Below are positions 1-8,827 of a stretch of DNA of 64,000 nucleotides, piece by piece. The position numbers and the translations under genes were made by a program. Position 1 is the first letter of the stretch. Every line of letters begins with the position of its first letter. The notes beneath the pieces were generated by a model. That model searched no databases. It was given only the letters and a program-made list of their open reading frames with translations, and was not told the DNA's origin. The DNA is from Alteromonas sp. KUL49 (GTDB lineage: Bacteria > Pseudomonadota > Gammaproteobacteria > Enterobacterales > Alteromonadaceae), in contig NZ_BJKL01000002.1 of the NCBI RefSeq assembly GCF_006538345.1, forward strand, positions 1 to 64,000, given 5' to 3'.

Positions 1-3
1 ATA

Positions 4-79
4 TGGCGTCCCCTAGGGGATTCGAACCCCTGTTACCGCCGTGAAAGGGCGGTGTCCTAGGCCTCTAGACGAAGGGGAC
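4..79 (-). tRNA. tRNA-Glu (TTC), copy 2
   Basis: A complete 76-nt cloverleaf with encoded 3' CCA. The anticodon loop reads TTC and the T-arm is standard. It is identical over its full length to the copy at 346-421 and lies last in a minus-strand cluster that begins with tRNA-Ala near 578. Confidence 0.97.
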
Positions 80-120
80 AAAATTTTTGCTAGTGTTGCA
101 TGCAACACTAAAATTTTGTC
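77..120 (-). repeat. Hairpin just upstream of tRNA-Glu copy 2
   Basis: An inverted repeat whose arms (77-100 and 101-120) share a GTGTTGCA core and an AAAATTTT outer part. It begins in the first bases of the tRNA and is repeated almost exactly before the other tRNA-Glu (419-463). It probably folds in the precursor between tRNAs, perhaps as a processing signal; that role is inferred. Confidence 0.7.
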
Positions 121-345
121 GGGGATAATTTTCACTGGTGAAATTACCGGCCTTATATTCTTCTTTCGAAAGCTACGCTTTCGAGATTTTTTGTAAGGCG
201 AAATTCCGTTAACGGAATTGAGCGACCTTATCCTAAGAACTTGATAGTGACTAAGAAGCCACTATATTTTCGGTCAGAGAGATATTTACACAAATGTGTG
301 TTCTCTCTAGCCTATTTCACAGTTAACCGACCGTGACGCGGAATA
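121..345. other. Hairpin-rich spacer between the two tRNA-Glu genes
   Basis: No gene is visible in these 225 bases. There is a run of short perfect or near-perfect hairpins, for example TTTCACTGGTGAAA, TCGAAAGC..GCTTTCGA, AATTCCGTTAACGGAATT, TAGTGACT..GCCACTA and AGAGAGA..TCTCTCT. They probably structure the tRNA precursor; no internal promoter was recognised. Confidence 0.6.
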
Positions 346-421
346 TGGCGTCCCCTAGGGGATTCGAACCCCTGTTACCGCCGTGAAAGGGCGGTGTCCT
401 AGGCCTCTAGACGAAGGGGAC
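346..421 (-). tRNA. tRNA-Glu (TTC), copy 1
   Basis: A 76-nt tRNA with encoded CCA and anticodon TTC, identical to the gene at 4-79. It lies about 80 bases downstream of tRNA-Ala on the same strand and probably shares that gene's promoter. GltX, which charges it, is encoded just upstream. Confidence 0.97.
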
Positions 422-463
422 AAAATTTTTGCTAGTGTTGCAGTGCAACACTAAAATTTTGTC
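419..463 (-). repeat. Hairpin just upstream of tRNA-Glu copy 1
   Basis: The second copy of the inverted repeat seen at 77-120. Arms are 419-442 and 444-463, with one extra base at the centre. Because the tRNA and its leading hairpin are duplicated together, the duplicated unit was larger than the tRNA itself. Confidence 0.7.
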
Positions 464-502
464 GGGGATAACTCCAAAACTATGAGTTACCAGCCTAAAA
501 TC

Positions 503-578
<76 letters not shown>

Positions 579-631
579 TTATGCAATTTCACGTACTAGT
601 TGTATGTGACCATTCCGTGACAGCGGGGCGC

Positions 632-660
632 ATTCTAGGCATCCGCCCCTTTTATGTCAA
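632..660 (-). promoter_or_regulatory. Sigma-70 promoter of the tRNA-Ala/Glu/Glu cluster
   Basis: On the minus strand, TTGACA (655-660) and TAGAAT (632-637) are separated by 17 bases. A GC-rich discriminator follows, as is typical of stringently controlled stable-RNA promoters. It starts about 10 bases past the gltX stop codon. Confidence 0.85.
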
Positions 661-669
661 CGGGTTTTT

Positions 670-2079
670 TTATGAATTCTCTCTGTTTGCTATAAAAGTA
701 AGCGCTTTGTCGATTCTCTCGCCAACTTTGTCTTTTGGTATCAAATTTAACGTGATATCAAGTGAAGGAGAATTACCACCGCCAGTAACAGCAACACGTA
801 ACGGCATACCTACTTTACCCATGCCCACTTCAAGCTCTTCAGCGGTTGCATTGATCGCTGTTTGAATAGATTCTGGTGACCATTCATCGATTGAAAGTAA
901 CTTCTCTTTCACTAAAGCAAGTGCCTCTTTCGCTACTGGACGCAGGTGTTTTTTCGCCGCTTTCTCATCAAAATCAGAATAATCTTGATAGAAGTAGGAA
1001 GAAATTTCAGCAAGCTCTTTAAGTGTCTTCACACGGTCTGCTTGAACGCCAATAACATCAGTTAGTGCAGGTCCGTTAGAAACATCAACACCGAGTTGTA
1101 CGAAATGCCAAATCGCGTGTTCAGCAACTTCTTCTGCAGGCATACTCTTAATATAGTGCTGATTTAGCCAGATTAGCTTTTCGGTGTTAAACGCAGAAGC
1201 AGACTGACCAATGGCGTCAAGACTAAACAGGTTAATCATTTCTTCCTGTGAGAAAATTTCCTGGTCACCATGAGACCACCCCAGTCTAACCAAGTAATTC
1301 ATCACAGCCTGAGGCAAATAACCGTCGTCACGGTATTGCATTACGCTCACAGCACCATGGCGTTTAGACAGCTTCTTACCATCGTCGCCTAAAATCATTG
1401 ATACATGAGCATATTCAGGCACTGGTGCGCCTAACGCTTCTAAAATATTAATCTGACGAGGTGTGTTGTTGATATGGTCTTCGCCACGAACCACATGAGT
1501 AATACCCATGTCCCAGTCGTCAACCACAACACAGAAGTTATAGGTAGGCGTTCCATCAGAGCGCTGAATAATAAGATCGTCCAACTCGGTATTACTAATC
1601 TCGATAGTACCGCGAACATGGTCTTTTATAACCACGTTACCGTCTAGCGGGTTTTTAAAACGAACAACAAAAGGCTGACCTTCAGGGTGGTCAGTACGGT
1701 CACGCCATGTACCCGGGTAACGTGGCTTCTCACCTCGCTCCTTTTGTCCTTCACGAATGGCATCTAATTCTTCTGCCGGCATGAAGCACTTGTAAGCTTT
1801 GCCTTCATCTAATAATTGCTGGATTAGTACCTTATATCGGTCAAAGCGGTCAGTTTGATAAATAGGGCCAGTGTCCCACGTTAATCCAAGCCATTGCATT
1901 CCGTCTAAGATGGCTTGTTTCGCTTCTTCAGTTGAACGTTCAATATCAGTATCTTCGATACGAAGAACAAACTCGCCCCCATTCTTTTTCGCCAATAGCC
2001 AAGAATAAAGTGCCGTTCTGGCACCGCCAACATGTAAGTAGCCTGTTGGGCTTGGAGCAAATCTGGTAACAACCGACAT
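670..2079 (-). CDS. gltX: Glutamate--tRNA ligase
   Basis: Cytoplasmic class I aminoacyl-tRNA synthetase that charges tRNA-Glu using ATP. At 469 residues it matches the usual bacterial size (about 471 in E. coli). The HIGH-type motif is HVGG near residues 16-19 and the KMSKS-type motif is KLSKR at 236-240. The ATG at 2079 is the natural start because the conserved N-terminus ([13 protein letters not shown]) begins there. It sits between tRNA-Ala(GGC) and tRNA-Val(TAC), an arrangement also known around gltX in enterobacteria, and just upstream of two genes for the tRNA it charges. Confidence 0.98.
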   Translation of the reverse strand: MSVVTRFAPSPTGYLHVGGARTALYSWLLAKKNGGEFVLRIEDTDIERSTEEAKQAILDGMQWLGLTWDTGPIYQTDRFDRYKVLIQQLLDEGKAYKCFMPAEELDAIREGQKERGEKPRYPGTWRDRTDHPEGQPFVVRFKNPLDGNVVIKDHVRGTIEISNTELDDLIIQRSDGTPTYNFCVVVDDWDMGITHVVRGEDHINNTPRQINILEALGAPVPEYAHVSMILGDDGKKLSKRHGAVSVMQYRDDGYLPQAVMNYLVRLGWSHGDQEIFSQEEMINLFSLDAIGQSASAFNTEKLIWLNQHYIKSMPAEEVAEHAIWHFVQLGVDVSNGPALTDVIGVQADRVKTLKELAEISSYFYQDYSDFDEKAAKKHLRPVAKEALALVKEKLLSIDEWSPESIQTAINATAEELEVGMGKVGMPLRVAVTGGGNSPSLDITLNLIPKDKVGERIDKALTFIANRENS

Positions 2080-2116
2080 GATAACTCTCTCAAGGTTTTA
2101 AAATTAAAGTGCGCGC

Positions 2117-2125
2117 ATTCTACCA
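2117..2125 (-). promoter_or_regulatory. Extended -10 promoter element of gltX
   Basis: On the minus strand TGGTAGAAT lies about 40 bases before the gltX ATG. It has the TGn extension and a TAGAAT hexamer. No good -35 hexamer is visible at the right distance, as expected for an extended -10 promoter. Confidence 0.5.
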
Positions 2126-2321
2126 GTCTCCGCTCCTCGGAAAAAGACGATAATAAAGACTTAAGTGCCGATTAAGTAAAAAGCATCCACAATATAAGTA
2201 GAACCCCCCTTGTTGCTGTGATTGCACTGTTAAATTTGCCCGCTAACCGAAAGAAAAATAGCCAAAACTTGGCAAAATGATTACTTTTCGGGCATACAGT
2301 CATTTTTCTTTCATTTTGGTG

Positions 2322-2349
2322 TTGACAGTCTCAGAAGCCACCCTATAAT
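2322..2349 (+). promoter_or_regulatory. Promoter of tRNA-Val
   Basis: Perfect TTGACA (2322-2327) and TATAAT (2344-2349) hexamers with a 16-base spacer, 37 bases before the tRNA. A small hairpin (CTTGC..GCAAG) sits in the short leader. Confidence 0.9.
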
Positions 2350-2386
2350 ACCGCCCCACTTGCTCAGGCAAGTTAGTAAACAAGAT

Positions 2387-2462
2387 GGACGCTTAGCTCA
2401 GTTGGGAGAGCATCGCCCTTACAAGGCGAGGGTCACTGGTTCAAGCCCAGTAGCGTCCACCA
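2387..2462 (+). tRNA. tRNA-Val (TAC)
   Basis: A 76-nt tRNA with acceptor stem GGACGCT/AGCGTCC, anticodon TAC and encoded CCA. It is a single gene with its own consensus promoter. The 267 bases downstream, up to the next gene at 2730, hold no recognisable feature. Confidence 0.97.
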
Positions 2463-2729
2463 TCTTTCTTAGAAATATTTCTCCGGTCAGTTGTCCAGTA
2501 ATTTCGTTGTGAGCCGGCACTAAACCTATCTCCATTCACTAAAATATCACTCTAACTGAAATATTGCGTCACTAAGTTTTCTCCTCTTTTTTACGATTCT
2601 CTGCGGACTCCCTGACTGATTCCTCGAATAAAAATAGAGAATATTGAGACATCTTTTTACAATTTCTCACTTTTTATCAAAGTAGCAACTATCTACTATT
2701 GCACCGGATTACATTGACAAGGAAATGGA

Positions 2730-3365
2730 ATGCAGGTTTTAAAAACGTCAGGAGTAGGACTGTTGATTTCAGCGAGTCTGTTAACGTGTACTGCAGTAAA
2801 AGCTAATAATGATAGAAGCGGACGATGGTTTGCTGATTTATCAGCAGGCACTAGCTTCTACACATACGATGAAAAAGACATTCGAAGTGAGTTGCCCGAT
2901 ACGTTTGTTGACGTGTTTAGTGACGGTGAATTTGATGACAACGACTCAGATATCGTAAATGCAAACTTTGGTGTGGGCTACTATGTCACTGACGATTTTG
3001 CAATTACGGCTAGATATACCAGTGGAATCGAGTACGGCTTTTTAAGTGGCTTATTCAATGACGAAAGTTATGACATTGATGTGGCAATATTGGAAATCGA
3101 AGCCACCTATAGTGCTTTTCCTGTTTCAGACAGTATTGATGCTTACGTAAGCGCAGGTTTGGCGTACTACAACGTAGACGCGGAAGTTAGAAGTACAGAC
3201 CAATCTCAACAACTGGTTACTTTTAATAATAATGAAGTAAACGTGAAAGCGGGCGTAGGTTTACTGTGGCAGTTTTCGGATAACTGGGCCGTAAAAACTG
3301 GGTATGAACATTACAATTATCTGAAGTTAAGCAAATGGCATATCACTTGGCAGTACCAATTCTAA
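2730..3365 (+). CDS. Small outer-membrane beta-barrel protein
   Basis: Predicted 211-residue exported protein. A Sec signal peptide (positive start, hydrophobic stretch about residues 8-20, cleavage after VKA near 25) precedes a region of alternating aromatic and polar beta-strand patterns. The protein ends in ...WQYQF, a C-terminal phenylalanine typical of Bam-assembled barrels. The size suits an 8-stranded OmpA/OmpW-like barrel, but no specific family signature was recognised. It is convergent with the SufU-like gene, only 16 bases away. Function unknown; a structural or small-solute channel role is possible. Confidence 0.75.
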   Translation: MQVLKTSGVGLLISASLLTCTAVKANNDRSGRWFADLSAGTSFYTYDEKDIRSELPDTFVDVFSDGEFDDNDSDIVNANFGVGYYVTDDFAITARYTSGIEYGFLSGLFNDESYDIDVAILEIEATYSAFPVSDSIDAYVSAGLAYYNVDAEVRSTDQSQQLVTFNNNEVNVKAGVGLLWQFSDNWAVKTGYEHYNYLKLSKWHITWQYQF

Positions 3366-3381
3366 ACTAGATACAAAGTAT

Positions 3382-3831
3382 TCAGGTTGAACGCGCTTTA
3401 TTTAATAAAATATCTAACGCATTAAACGATAACATCACACATTTCTTACGCGCGGGATGATCTTTTACCGCGCTAAGAGGCACAAGCACTTCGGGGATGA
3501 GTTTTTCATCCTCGAGCTTATTGTTTATCCACTGCCCCATTAGCTCGCTGATATTTGAGGCACTTTGAATATCCCTGCCATCAACCGCTACCGTCATCAT
3601 TGACGCTGCCGCTAAACATACAGAACACCCTCGCCCTTTAAAGCCAATGGCACTGATGTGGGTACAATTATCCTCATCAGAAAACTTAATTCCTACTTGA
3701 ACATCGTCACCACACTGAGGATTACTTCCTCGCGCAGTGTGCATATCATCAGGAAAATCCCCTTGATGCTTGTTTTGAGGCGTTTTGAAATGTTTTAGCA
3801 GTTCAGCTTTATACAAGGCTGTATTACTCAT
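3382..3831 (-). CDS. SufU-like iron-sulfur scaffold / sulfur-transfer protein
   Basis: A 149-residue protein of the NifU_N/SufU family. Visible motifs are NPQCGD near residues 37-42, GRGCSVC near 67-73 and RKKCVML near 128-134, which supply the three conserved cysteines and an aspartate that bind zinc or an Fe-S cluster. In Firmicutes, SufU accepts persulfide sulfur from the partner desulfurase SufS. Here the start codon overlaps the stop of the desulfurase gene by 4 bases, so the two are probably translationally coupled. It ends the xdhC operon. It may hand sulfur either to Fe-S assembly or to cofactor maturation; the sequence does not decide. Confidence 0.85.
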   Translation of the reverse strand: MSNTALYKAELLKHFKTPQNKHQGDFPDDMHTARGSNPQCGDDVQVGIKFSDEDNCTHISAIGFKGRGCSVCLAAASMMTVAVDGRDIQSASNISELMGQWINNKLEDEKLIPEVLVPLSAVKDHPARKKCVMLSFNALDILLNKARST

Positions 3832-5057
3832 AATGCAAAGATCTCTGCGGCCTGTTTAAGCGAATCGATAAGCGCGTCAATATCGCTTTGATCGTTGTAA
3901 ATACTAAAGCTTGCGCGTGCAGTCGCTCCATAACCTAGCGCCTCCATCAGCGGTTGCGCACAGTGATGTCCCGCACGAATGGCTACGCCATTATCAGCGC
4001 ATACTTGTGCGATATCATGGGGGTGAACCGTGTCATGCACAAAGGTTACTATACCCGCTCGCCAGTTTTCCTCAGTACCAATAACGTTGTAACCAGACAA
4101 AGCGGAAATTTTTACGGCGCAATTGATGGCTAGCTGCGACACCTGTTCTTTTAGCTTTTGTCTATCTAACCCTTCAATAAATTCAACAGCAGATTTTAGC
4201 CCAATAGCTCCCACAAGGTTTGGAGACCCAGCCTCAAAACCTTGTACACCAGACACCCAAGATGAATCAGAATAGTTTTTTCCAACCCATTCTACCATTC
4301 CACCGCCAAGTAGCATTGGATGCATACGCTCGATGTATTCTGCACTCGCGTACAACACACCTATTCCTGTTGGACCAAACATTTTGTGCGCAGAAAAAGC
4401 TAAAAAGTCACAACCGATCTCTGATACATCAATGATTTCCGTGACAACTGCCTGCGCTGCATCAACCACGGTTGCTATGCCATGCGCTTTAGCACGTTTA
4501 ATAATTAAGGCTATGTTGGAGTAACAACCAAGTACATTAGAAACTAGTGATAATGCTATACAGGCCACCTGCCCCGCATCTATCGCATCAAATGATGGAA
4601 CAACAAGTTTACCTTCTGTATCGATTTCGAGGATTTTGAGTTTAGCCCCAGTTTGCTCGCAAACCCTCAGCCATGGAAGATAATTCGCATGATGCTCTGC
4701 CTGCCCTACCCAAATCTCCTGACCCGGTTTTACGAAGGGTTTAACGCCATACTCGGCGACCATATTTAATGAAGATGTAGCACCTGAGGTAAAAATAACC
4801 GTATCAGATGTTGCTCCTATAAATTGCGCGACTGTTTCCCGCGCTGTTTCGAAGTATGTTGTCGCTGATTCAGCAAGGGGGTATAACCCTCTGGCAACAG
4901 GACCATAATCGCTCGCATAAGCGCAGCTGATAGCATCAATGACACACTGAGGTTTGTGCGTTGTCGCAGCATTGTCGAGGTAATGAAATGGCAGATGTGC
5001 CGTTTCTAGGTTTGAGAAAATGGGGAATGCTTCTTTAACCCGCGTTGTTAAGGTCAT
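3828..5057 (-). CDS. Cysteine desulfurase, SufS/Csd class
   Basis: A 409-residue PLP enzyme that removes sulfur from cysteine as a persulfide, leaving alanine. The PLP lysine lies in SAHKMFG (K225) and the catalytic cysteine in RAGHHCAQP (C366). The latter is the type-II (SufS-like) form. Its start overlaps the xdhC stop by 4 bases and its stop overlaps the SufU-like start by 4 bases, so the three genes form a tight operon. Sequence around the PLP pocket (DAAQAV instead of the usual DGAQ) is slightly divergent. It is not beside sufBCD, so it may be a dedicated desulfurase rather than the general SufS. Confidence 0.92.
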   Translation of the reverse strand: MTLTTRVKEAFPIFSNLETAHLPFHYLDNAATTHKPQCVIDAISCAYASDYGPVARGLYPLAESATTYFETARETVAQFIGATSDTVIFTSGATSSLNMVAEYGVKPFVKPGQEIWVGQAEHHANYLPWLRVCEQTGAKLKILEIDTEGKLVVPSFDAIDAGQVACIALSLVSNVLGCYSNIALIIKRAKAHGIATVVDAAQAVVTEIIDVSEIGCDFLAFSAHKMFGPTGIGVLYASAEYIERMHPMLLGGGMVEWVGKNYSDSSWVSGVQGFEAGSPNLVGAIGLKSAVEFIEGLDRQKLKEQVSQLAINCAVKISALSGYNVIGTEENWRAGIVTFVHDTVHPHDIAQVCADNGVAIRAGHHCAQPLMEALGYGATARASFSIYNDQSDIDALIDSLKQAAEIFAL

Positions 5058-5896
5058 CCAGAAATAACTTCCAAAGACGGTTTGTCTTGAGACGCGTCAC
5101 CATTCTCCTCTTTTAGCATCTGATGACGTTGTAAACCTGTTCCTTTTCTTCGAAGCATCGTTATTTCGCTAATGATACTCAGAGCAATCTCCTCGGGCGT
5201 AATCGCGCCCAAATCAATGCCGCAAGGCGCCTTTACCCGTTCAATGTCTTCTTGACTAAAATTGTTCTCAGCGAGGTAATCCAATACCAATTTGGCGCGC
5301 TTTCTACTTGCGATGAGCGCAATATAATCTGCTTCACTTTTTAAAGCTTGTCCGATGGACTCGTGATCGCCCTTGTGTTGCGTTGCCACAACCACATAAT
5401 CGTCTTTGTCTGGTGTAAGGGTTGAATAGTCGATGTCATCGGTAATAATTTGAGATGCGTTTGGAAACTTCTCCCAGGTTGCTCCCATATCGTTAATAAT
5501 GACGTTCAGTCCCATTAGACTACCAATAGAACAGAGACATTCAGCAACTCTCCCGTGTCCCATGATCCAGAGTGTAGGCTCTGGTAATACAGGTTCAACG
5601 TACACGCGCATTCCTCCACCACAAGGCATTCCAGCACCAAGCATTTCGTCGTCTAAGTCAATATCTAGTAGTGCCGTTTTGCCGGTTTCAATACATTCCA
5701 CCGCCTGCTCGCATGCCGTGCTTTCGGCACAACCACCACCTACCCAGCCTGCTAACACCTGCCCCTGCTTATTTATTATGGCCTTTGAAGAAGTTTTTGC
5801 TGATACAGAACCGTAGGTCTCTACCACAGTAGCTATTGCAAAAGGCTCACGACGCTTCTGCATTTGATCGGTTAATTCAAAGATGGTCTTCGACAC
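5054..5896 (-). CDS. XdhC/CoxI family molybdenum-cofactor maturation protein
   Basis: A 280-residue protein with the XdhC N-terminal domain (VETYGSVSAKTSSK, GWVGGGCAES about residues 26-60; MPCGGGMRVYVEP about 90-102) and a C-terminal Rossmann-type domain (IMGHGRVAE). XdhC proteins bind molybdenum cofactor and help its sulfuration before insertion into xanthine-dehydrogenase-type enzymes. The start is GTG at 5896 with AGGA about 7 bases upstream. It heads an operon with a cysteine desulfurase and a SufU-like protein. No molybdenum hydroxylase subunits are present in the window, so its client enzyme must be elsewhere. Confidence 0.9.
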   Translation of the reverse strand: MSKTIFELTDQMQKRREPFAIATVVETYGSVSAKTSSKAIINKQGQVLAGWVGGGCAESTACEQAVECIETGKTALLDIDLDDEMLGAGMPCGGGMRVYVEPVLPEPTLWIMGHGRVAECLCSIGSLMGLNVIINDMGATWEKFPNASQIITDDIDYSTLTPDKDDYVVVATQHKGDHESIGQALKSEADYIALIASRKRAKLVLDYLAENNFSQEDIERVKAPCGIDLGAITPEEIALSIISEITMLRRKGTGLQRHQMLKEENGDASQDKPSLEVISG

Positions 5897-5970
5897 AGGT
5901 GTTCCTTCTGACCGACTTGCATTTGTTTGACGATGCTTCTAAAAATTGAAGTCTACCGTATAGCGCTGAA

Positions 5971-5990
5971 AAAAATTATCAATAATTTTT
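5971..5990. repeat. AT-rich palindrome in the xdhC/DUF1244 divergent region
   Basis: A 9-2-9 inverted repeat (AAAAATTAT / ATAATTTTT) about 75 bases before the xdhC start and 120 before the DUF1244 gene. It could be a regulator site or simply AT-rich intergenic sequence. No clear promoter pair was assigned in this 216-base region. Confidence 0.35.
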
Positions 5991-6112
5991 CCATCACTTA
6001 ACCATTTATTACCATCAGCAACGTATACAGCTTTATTAAGCAATATAGTAAGGGTTGAGATTTATAGACTTTCCCATTATGTTGCACCTCATTGAGAATA
6101 AGGAGTCCAACA

Positions 6113-6412
6113 ATGAACGACCAACAAAAAACAGAAATCGAAGCTGCCGCGTTTCGCCGCCTTCTTAGCCACTTAGATAATAATAAAGATGTTCAAAATA
6201 TCGATTTGATGATCCTTGCAGATTTTTGCCGTAACTGTTTGGCTAAATGGTACTCCGCTGAAGCGAAAGAACGGGGTATTGAAGTAGACTACGAGGCGGC
6301 AAGAGTAGCCGTTTACGGCATGCCTTACTCAGAATGGAAAGAAAATTACCAAGCCAAAGCAACACCAGAACAACTCGCCGCTTTTGAAGCAAAACAAGCG
6401 AGCAAAAAATAA
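6113..6412 (+). CDS. DUF1244 family protein
   Basis: A 99-residue soluble protein that matches the DUF1244 pattern, including the block MILADFCRNCLAKWY with its CRNC motif and the block YGMPYSEWKENYQ. The ATG at 6113 is chosen because AAGGAG lies 7 bases upstream. An earlier in-frame ATG at 6092 would add seven residues outside the family and has no ribosome site. Function unknown; the family is widespread in proteobacteria and the two close cysteines suggest metal or redox chemistry. It is a single gene divergent from xdhC. A GCCCAG..CTGGGC repeat after the stop may weakly terminate it. Confidence 0.85.
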   Translation: MNDQQKTEIEAAAFRRLLSHLDNNKDVQNIDLMILADFCRNCLAKWYSAEAKERGIEVDYEAARVAVYGMPYSEWKENYQAKATPEQLAAFEAKQASKK

Positions 6413-6608
6413 CCAAGCAGCCCAGTGAGTTAGCTGACTTTCGCGCTGGGCGGTCATTATTCTTCTAATATAGAGATTGACGCTTTATTAATCATGCTTT
6501 TTACTAAGAGATTGACTCACTAGATCGTGTTGGTCTTTACCGTTGTTTAGGCTAAAGCACTCACATGCTCCAACTTCCAAATGATAGCCCTGTTGGTTAG
6601 GAAATGGC

Positions 6609-8226
6609 ATGAAATCGGACGTAGCGAAATCGTTAACGGTATTGGTTGCAGAGGATCAAACTCTCGCCAAAAGTCATCTTAGGTTCTCTCTTGAAGAACT
6701 TGGATTTCGTCAAATTAGTTATGTCGAGCGCGCATCTTACGCATACAATGAACTGTCTCAGAATCATTACGACATTGTGCTATGTGCGTACGATCTCGGA
6801 GAAGAGCAACGAGGTTATGGCCTCTTTGAGCAATTAAAGCGTCACCACCATATCCCACTAACTACCGCTTTTATCTTCACTAGCGCAGATACTGCTGCAG
6901 AGGTTGTTCATGCCATCGTTGAGCTACAACCTGATGAATTTATTGCTAAGCCATTCACAACCAAGGAACTGGATAAACGAATCAGCCGCGCCGTACAAAG
7001 AAAACGTGTGTTTAAATCCGTGTATGCCGCCATGGAAAGCGAAGATCATGACAACGCCATCACACAAGTTAACCGCCTGCTCGCGTCAAACTCTCACTCA
7101 CAGTACGCGCCTTTAGCCCTAAAACTCAAAGGGGATTTGCTCCTCGCCAGTGAACGATTCGAAGACGCTTTACACTTTTTTGAAGCAACCATGAAAGTAC
7201 AGGCATTCAGTTGGGCGCAACTGGGGTTAGTAAAGTGTTTACTGCAAAAAAATCAAGACGACGCTGCAGAGAAACTGTTACTCAACCTCGCCATGCAGCC
7301 AGACTGTATGTTGGCCGCGTACGATTTGTTGTCGAACTTACAAATAAAAAACGAAGCATATGATGACGCTTTAGAATGCGTTACCGTAGCAGGAAGCGTT
7401 TCACCACGAAACGTTGCACGACATAAAACCGCAATGGCACTTTCTAGGCTAACTCATGACTATGCGTGCCAATTCGATAGCGCCAAAAAAGTCGTTCGGT
7501 ATGGTAAACACTCAATACACGACAAACCTGAGAGCTATTTGAATGTAGCTAGAGCAGGAATAGACTATGCAATGACATCTGACAGCGGAGAAACTGCCAG
7601 CTTAATTCGAGAGTCGACTGACTATCTTCGAGAGCTTAAAAAGCAACATCCGAGTGCTAGATTAACCGATGAAATTAATGTTATTAACGCGCGTATGCTC
7701 TACCTGAAAAATGAAACTGAACAAGCAAAAGTATTGTTAGAAAAACTCGACATGCGGCATGTTGCGAACCAACCAATCGATGCTCAGCTTGATACGGCAA
7801 AAGCATTACATGAAGTAGGCTTACGCAGCAATGCGCTCGCATTGCTGGCTCAAATCGAAGTTCAGTGTGAGGAAAATGGCTACAGCAACACCCTGTTATC
7901 ACGCTACATCAAACAGGAAAAACCGAAAAACTGATATTGCGCTGAGTCCCAAAGCATTAAACAACCATGCCGTTAGCGCCTATCAGAGTGGTGAGTTAGA
8001 TAGGTCTTACGAGTCTTTTCTACAGGCATTTCGGTTAATGCCGAAGAACCCGTCTATCGCACTGAACCTACTTCAATCAATAGCCAATTCAGAGAAAAAG
8101 AAGAAAGACATTGCCCCTGGTATTGTCGTTAAATGCATTACGACCTTGGAAAATGTCCGCTTAAACAAGGACCAACAGAAACGCTATAAGAGTGTTAAGC
8201 AACTCGGCTTAGAGGAACTCATGTAG
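6609..8226 (+). CDS. Response regulator with TPR-like C-terminal region (frameshifted as read)
   Basis: Residues 1-125 form a receiver domain with the acidic pocket (VAEDQ), phospho-acceptor aspartate (CAYDLG), conserved Thr (FIFTSAD) and Lys (AKPF). The remainder is helical, TPR-like repeat sequence with no DNA-binding or enzymatic output domain, so it probably acts through protein contacts. As read, translation stops at 7934, but the next frame continues the same repeat pattern (ALNNHAVSAYQSGELDRSY...) to a stop at 8226. Removing one A from the A-run at 7918-7922 or 7926-7930 joins them into about 538 residues. AGGAAA precedes the ATG at 6609. It is convergent with the acetyltransferase. 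Confidence 0.82.
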
Positions 8227-8234
8227 GTAGCGAA

Positions 8235-8772
8235 CTAATTTCGCTCAGTGCTATAAACTGCCACTTTGCCTTCGTATAGCGCATCTTTGTAATCCAAGTC
8301 GTGCAAGTATTCCATTCCAAGCTTTTTCATCACTCTACTAGACGCAGTATTTTCGGGGTCAGCAATGGCAGAAAAAGTTTCCGTTCCCAATTCTTGCAAT
8401 GCTTGTTTTACTGCAGCGGCAGCTTCTGTGGCAAATCCATTTCCCCACGACTTTCTTTTAAAGCGCCATCCTAGCTCAAGATTATCGCACTGAGGGTCAT
8501 TGGTGAAAAAACCCGAAGGGTCTTACGAGCACCCAACCGATATTTTCTCCACTAGACAATTCCTGTACTCGCCAAATCCCCCAACCAAATGCGAAATTAG
8601 CATACGCTTGAAGGCGAGGAAGCATAATATTGTCTATGTCTTCTCTGGATGTCTTCTTTCCACCGTTGATAAAGCGCATTACAGATTCGTCTTGGTCTAT
8701 TTCCCACAAGAAATCTGCATCATCGTTTGTCACAAAGTGATAAGACAATCTGTCGCTGTCTTCTATGTGCAT
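8235..8772 (-). CDS. GNAT N-acetyltransferase (frameshifted as read)
   Basis: The first 91 codons end early at 8497, but removing one base from the six-A run at 8506-8511 continues the gene as GFFTNDPQCDNLELGWRFKR and onward to a stop at 8235. The joined protein is about 178 residues and ends ...VAVYSTERN. It has the layout of RimJ/RimL-like acetyltransferases: DxxFLWEIDQDESVMRFI near the start, an acetyl-CoA loop region (KSWGNGFATEA), then ENTASSRVMKKLGM. The substrate cannot be predicted. The ATG is at 8772. Confidence 0.78.
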
Positions 8773-8827
8773 GGTCCGCTCCTTTGCCTACCATAGCTTT
8801 TTAAGCCCACCACCTTGACTGAGACTT

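Noticed and set aside
7918..7934. Programmed ribosomal frameshift in the response regulator gene
   Set aside because: There is no slippery heptamer plus pseudoknot arrangement, and the same homopolymer fault recurs in five unrelated genes.
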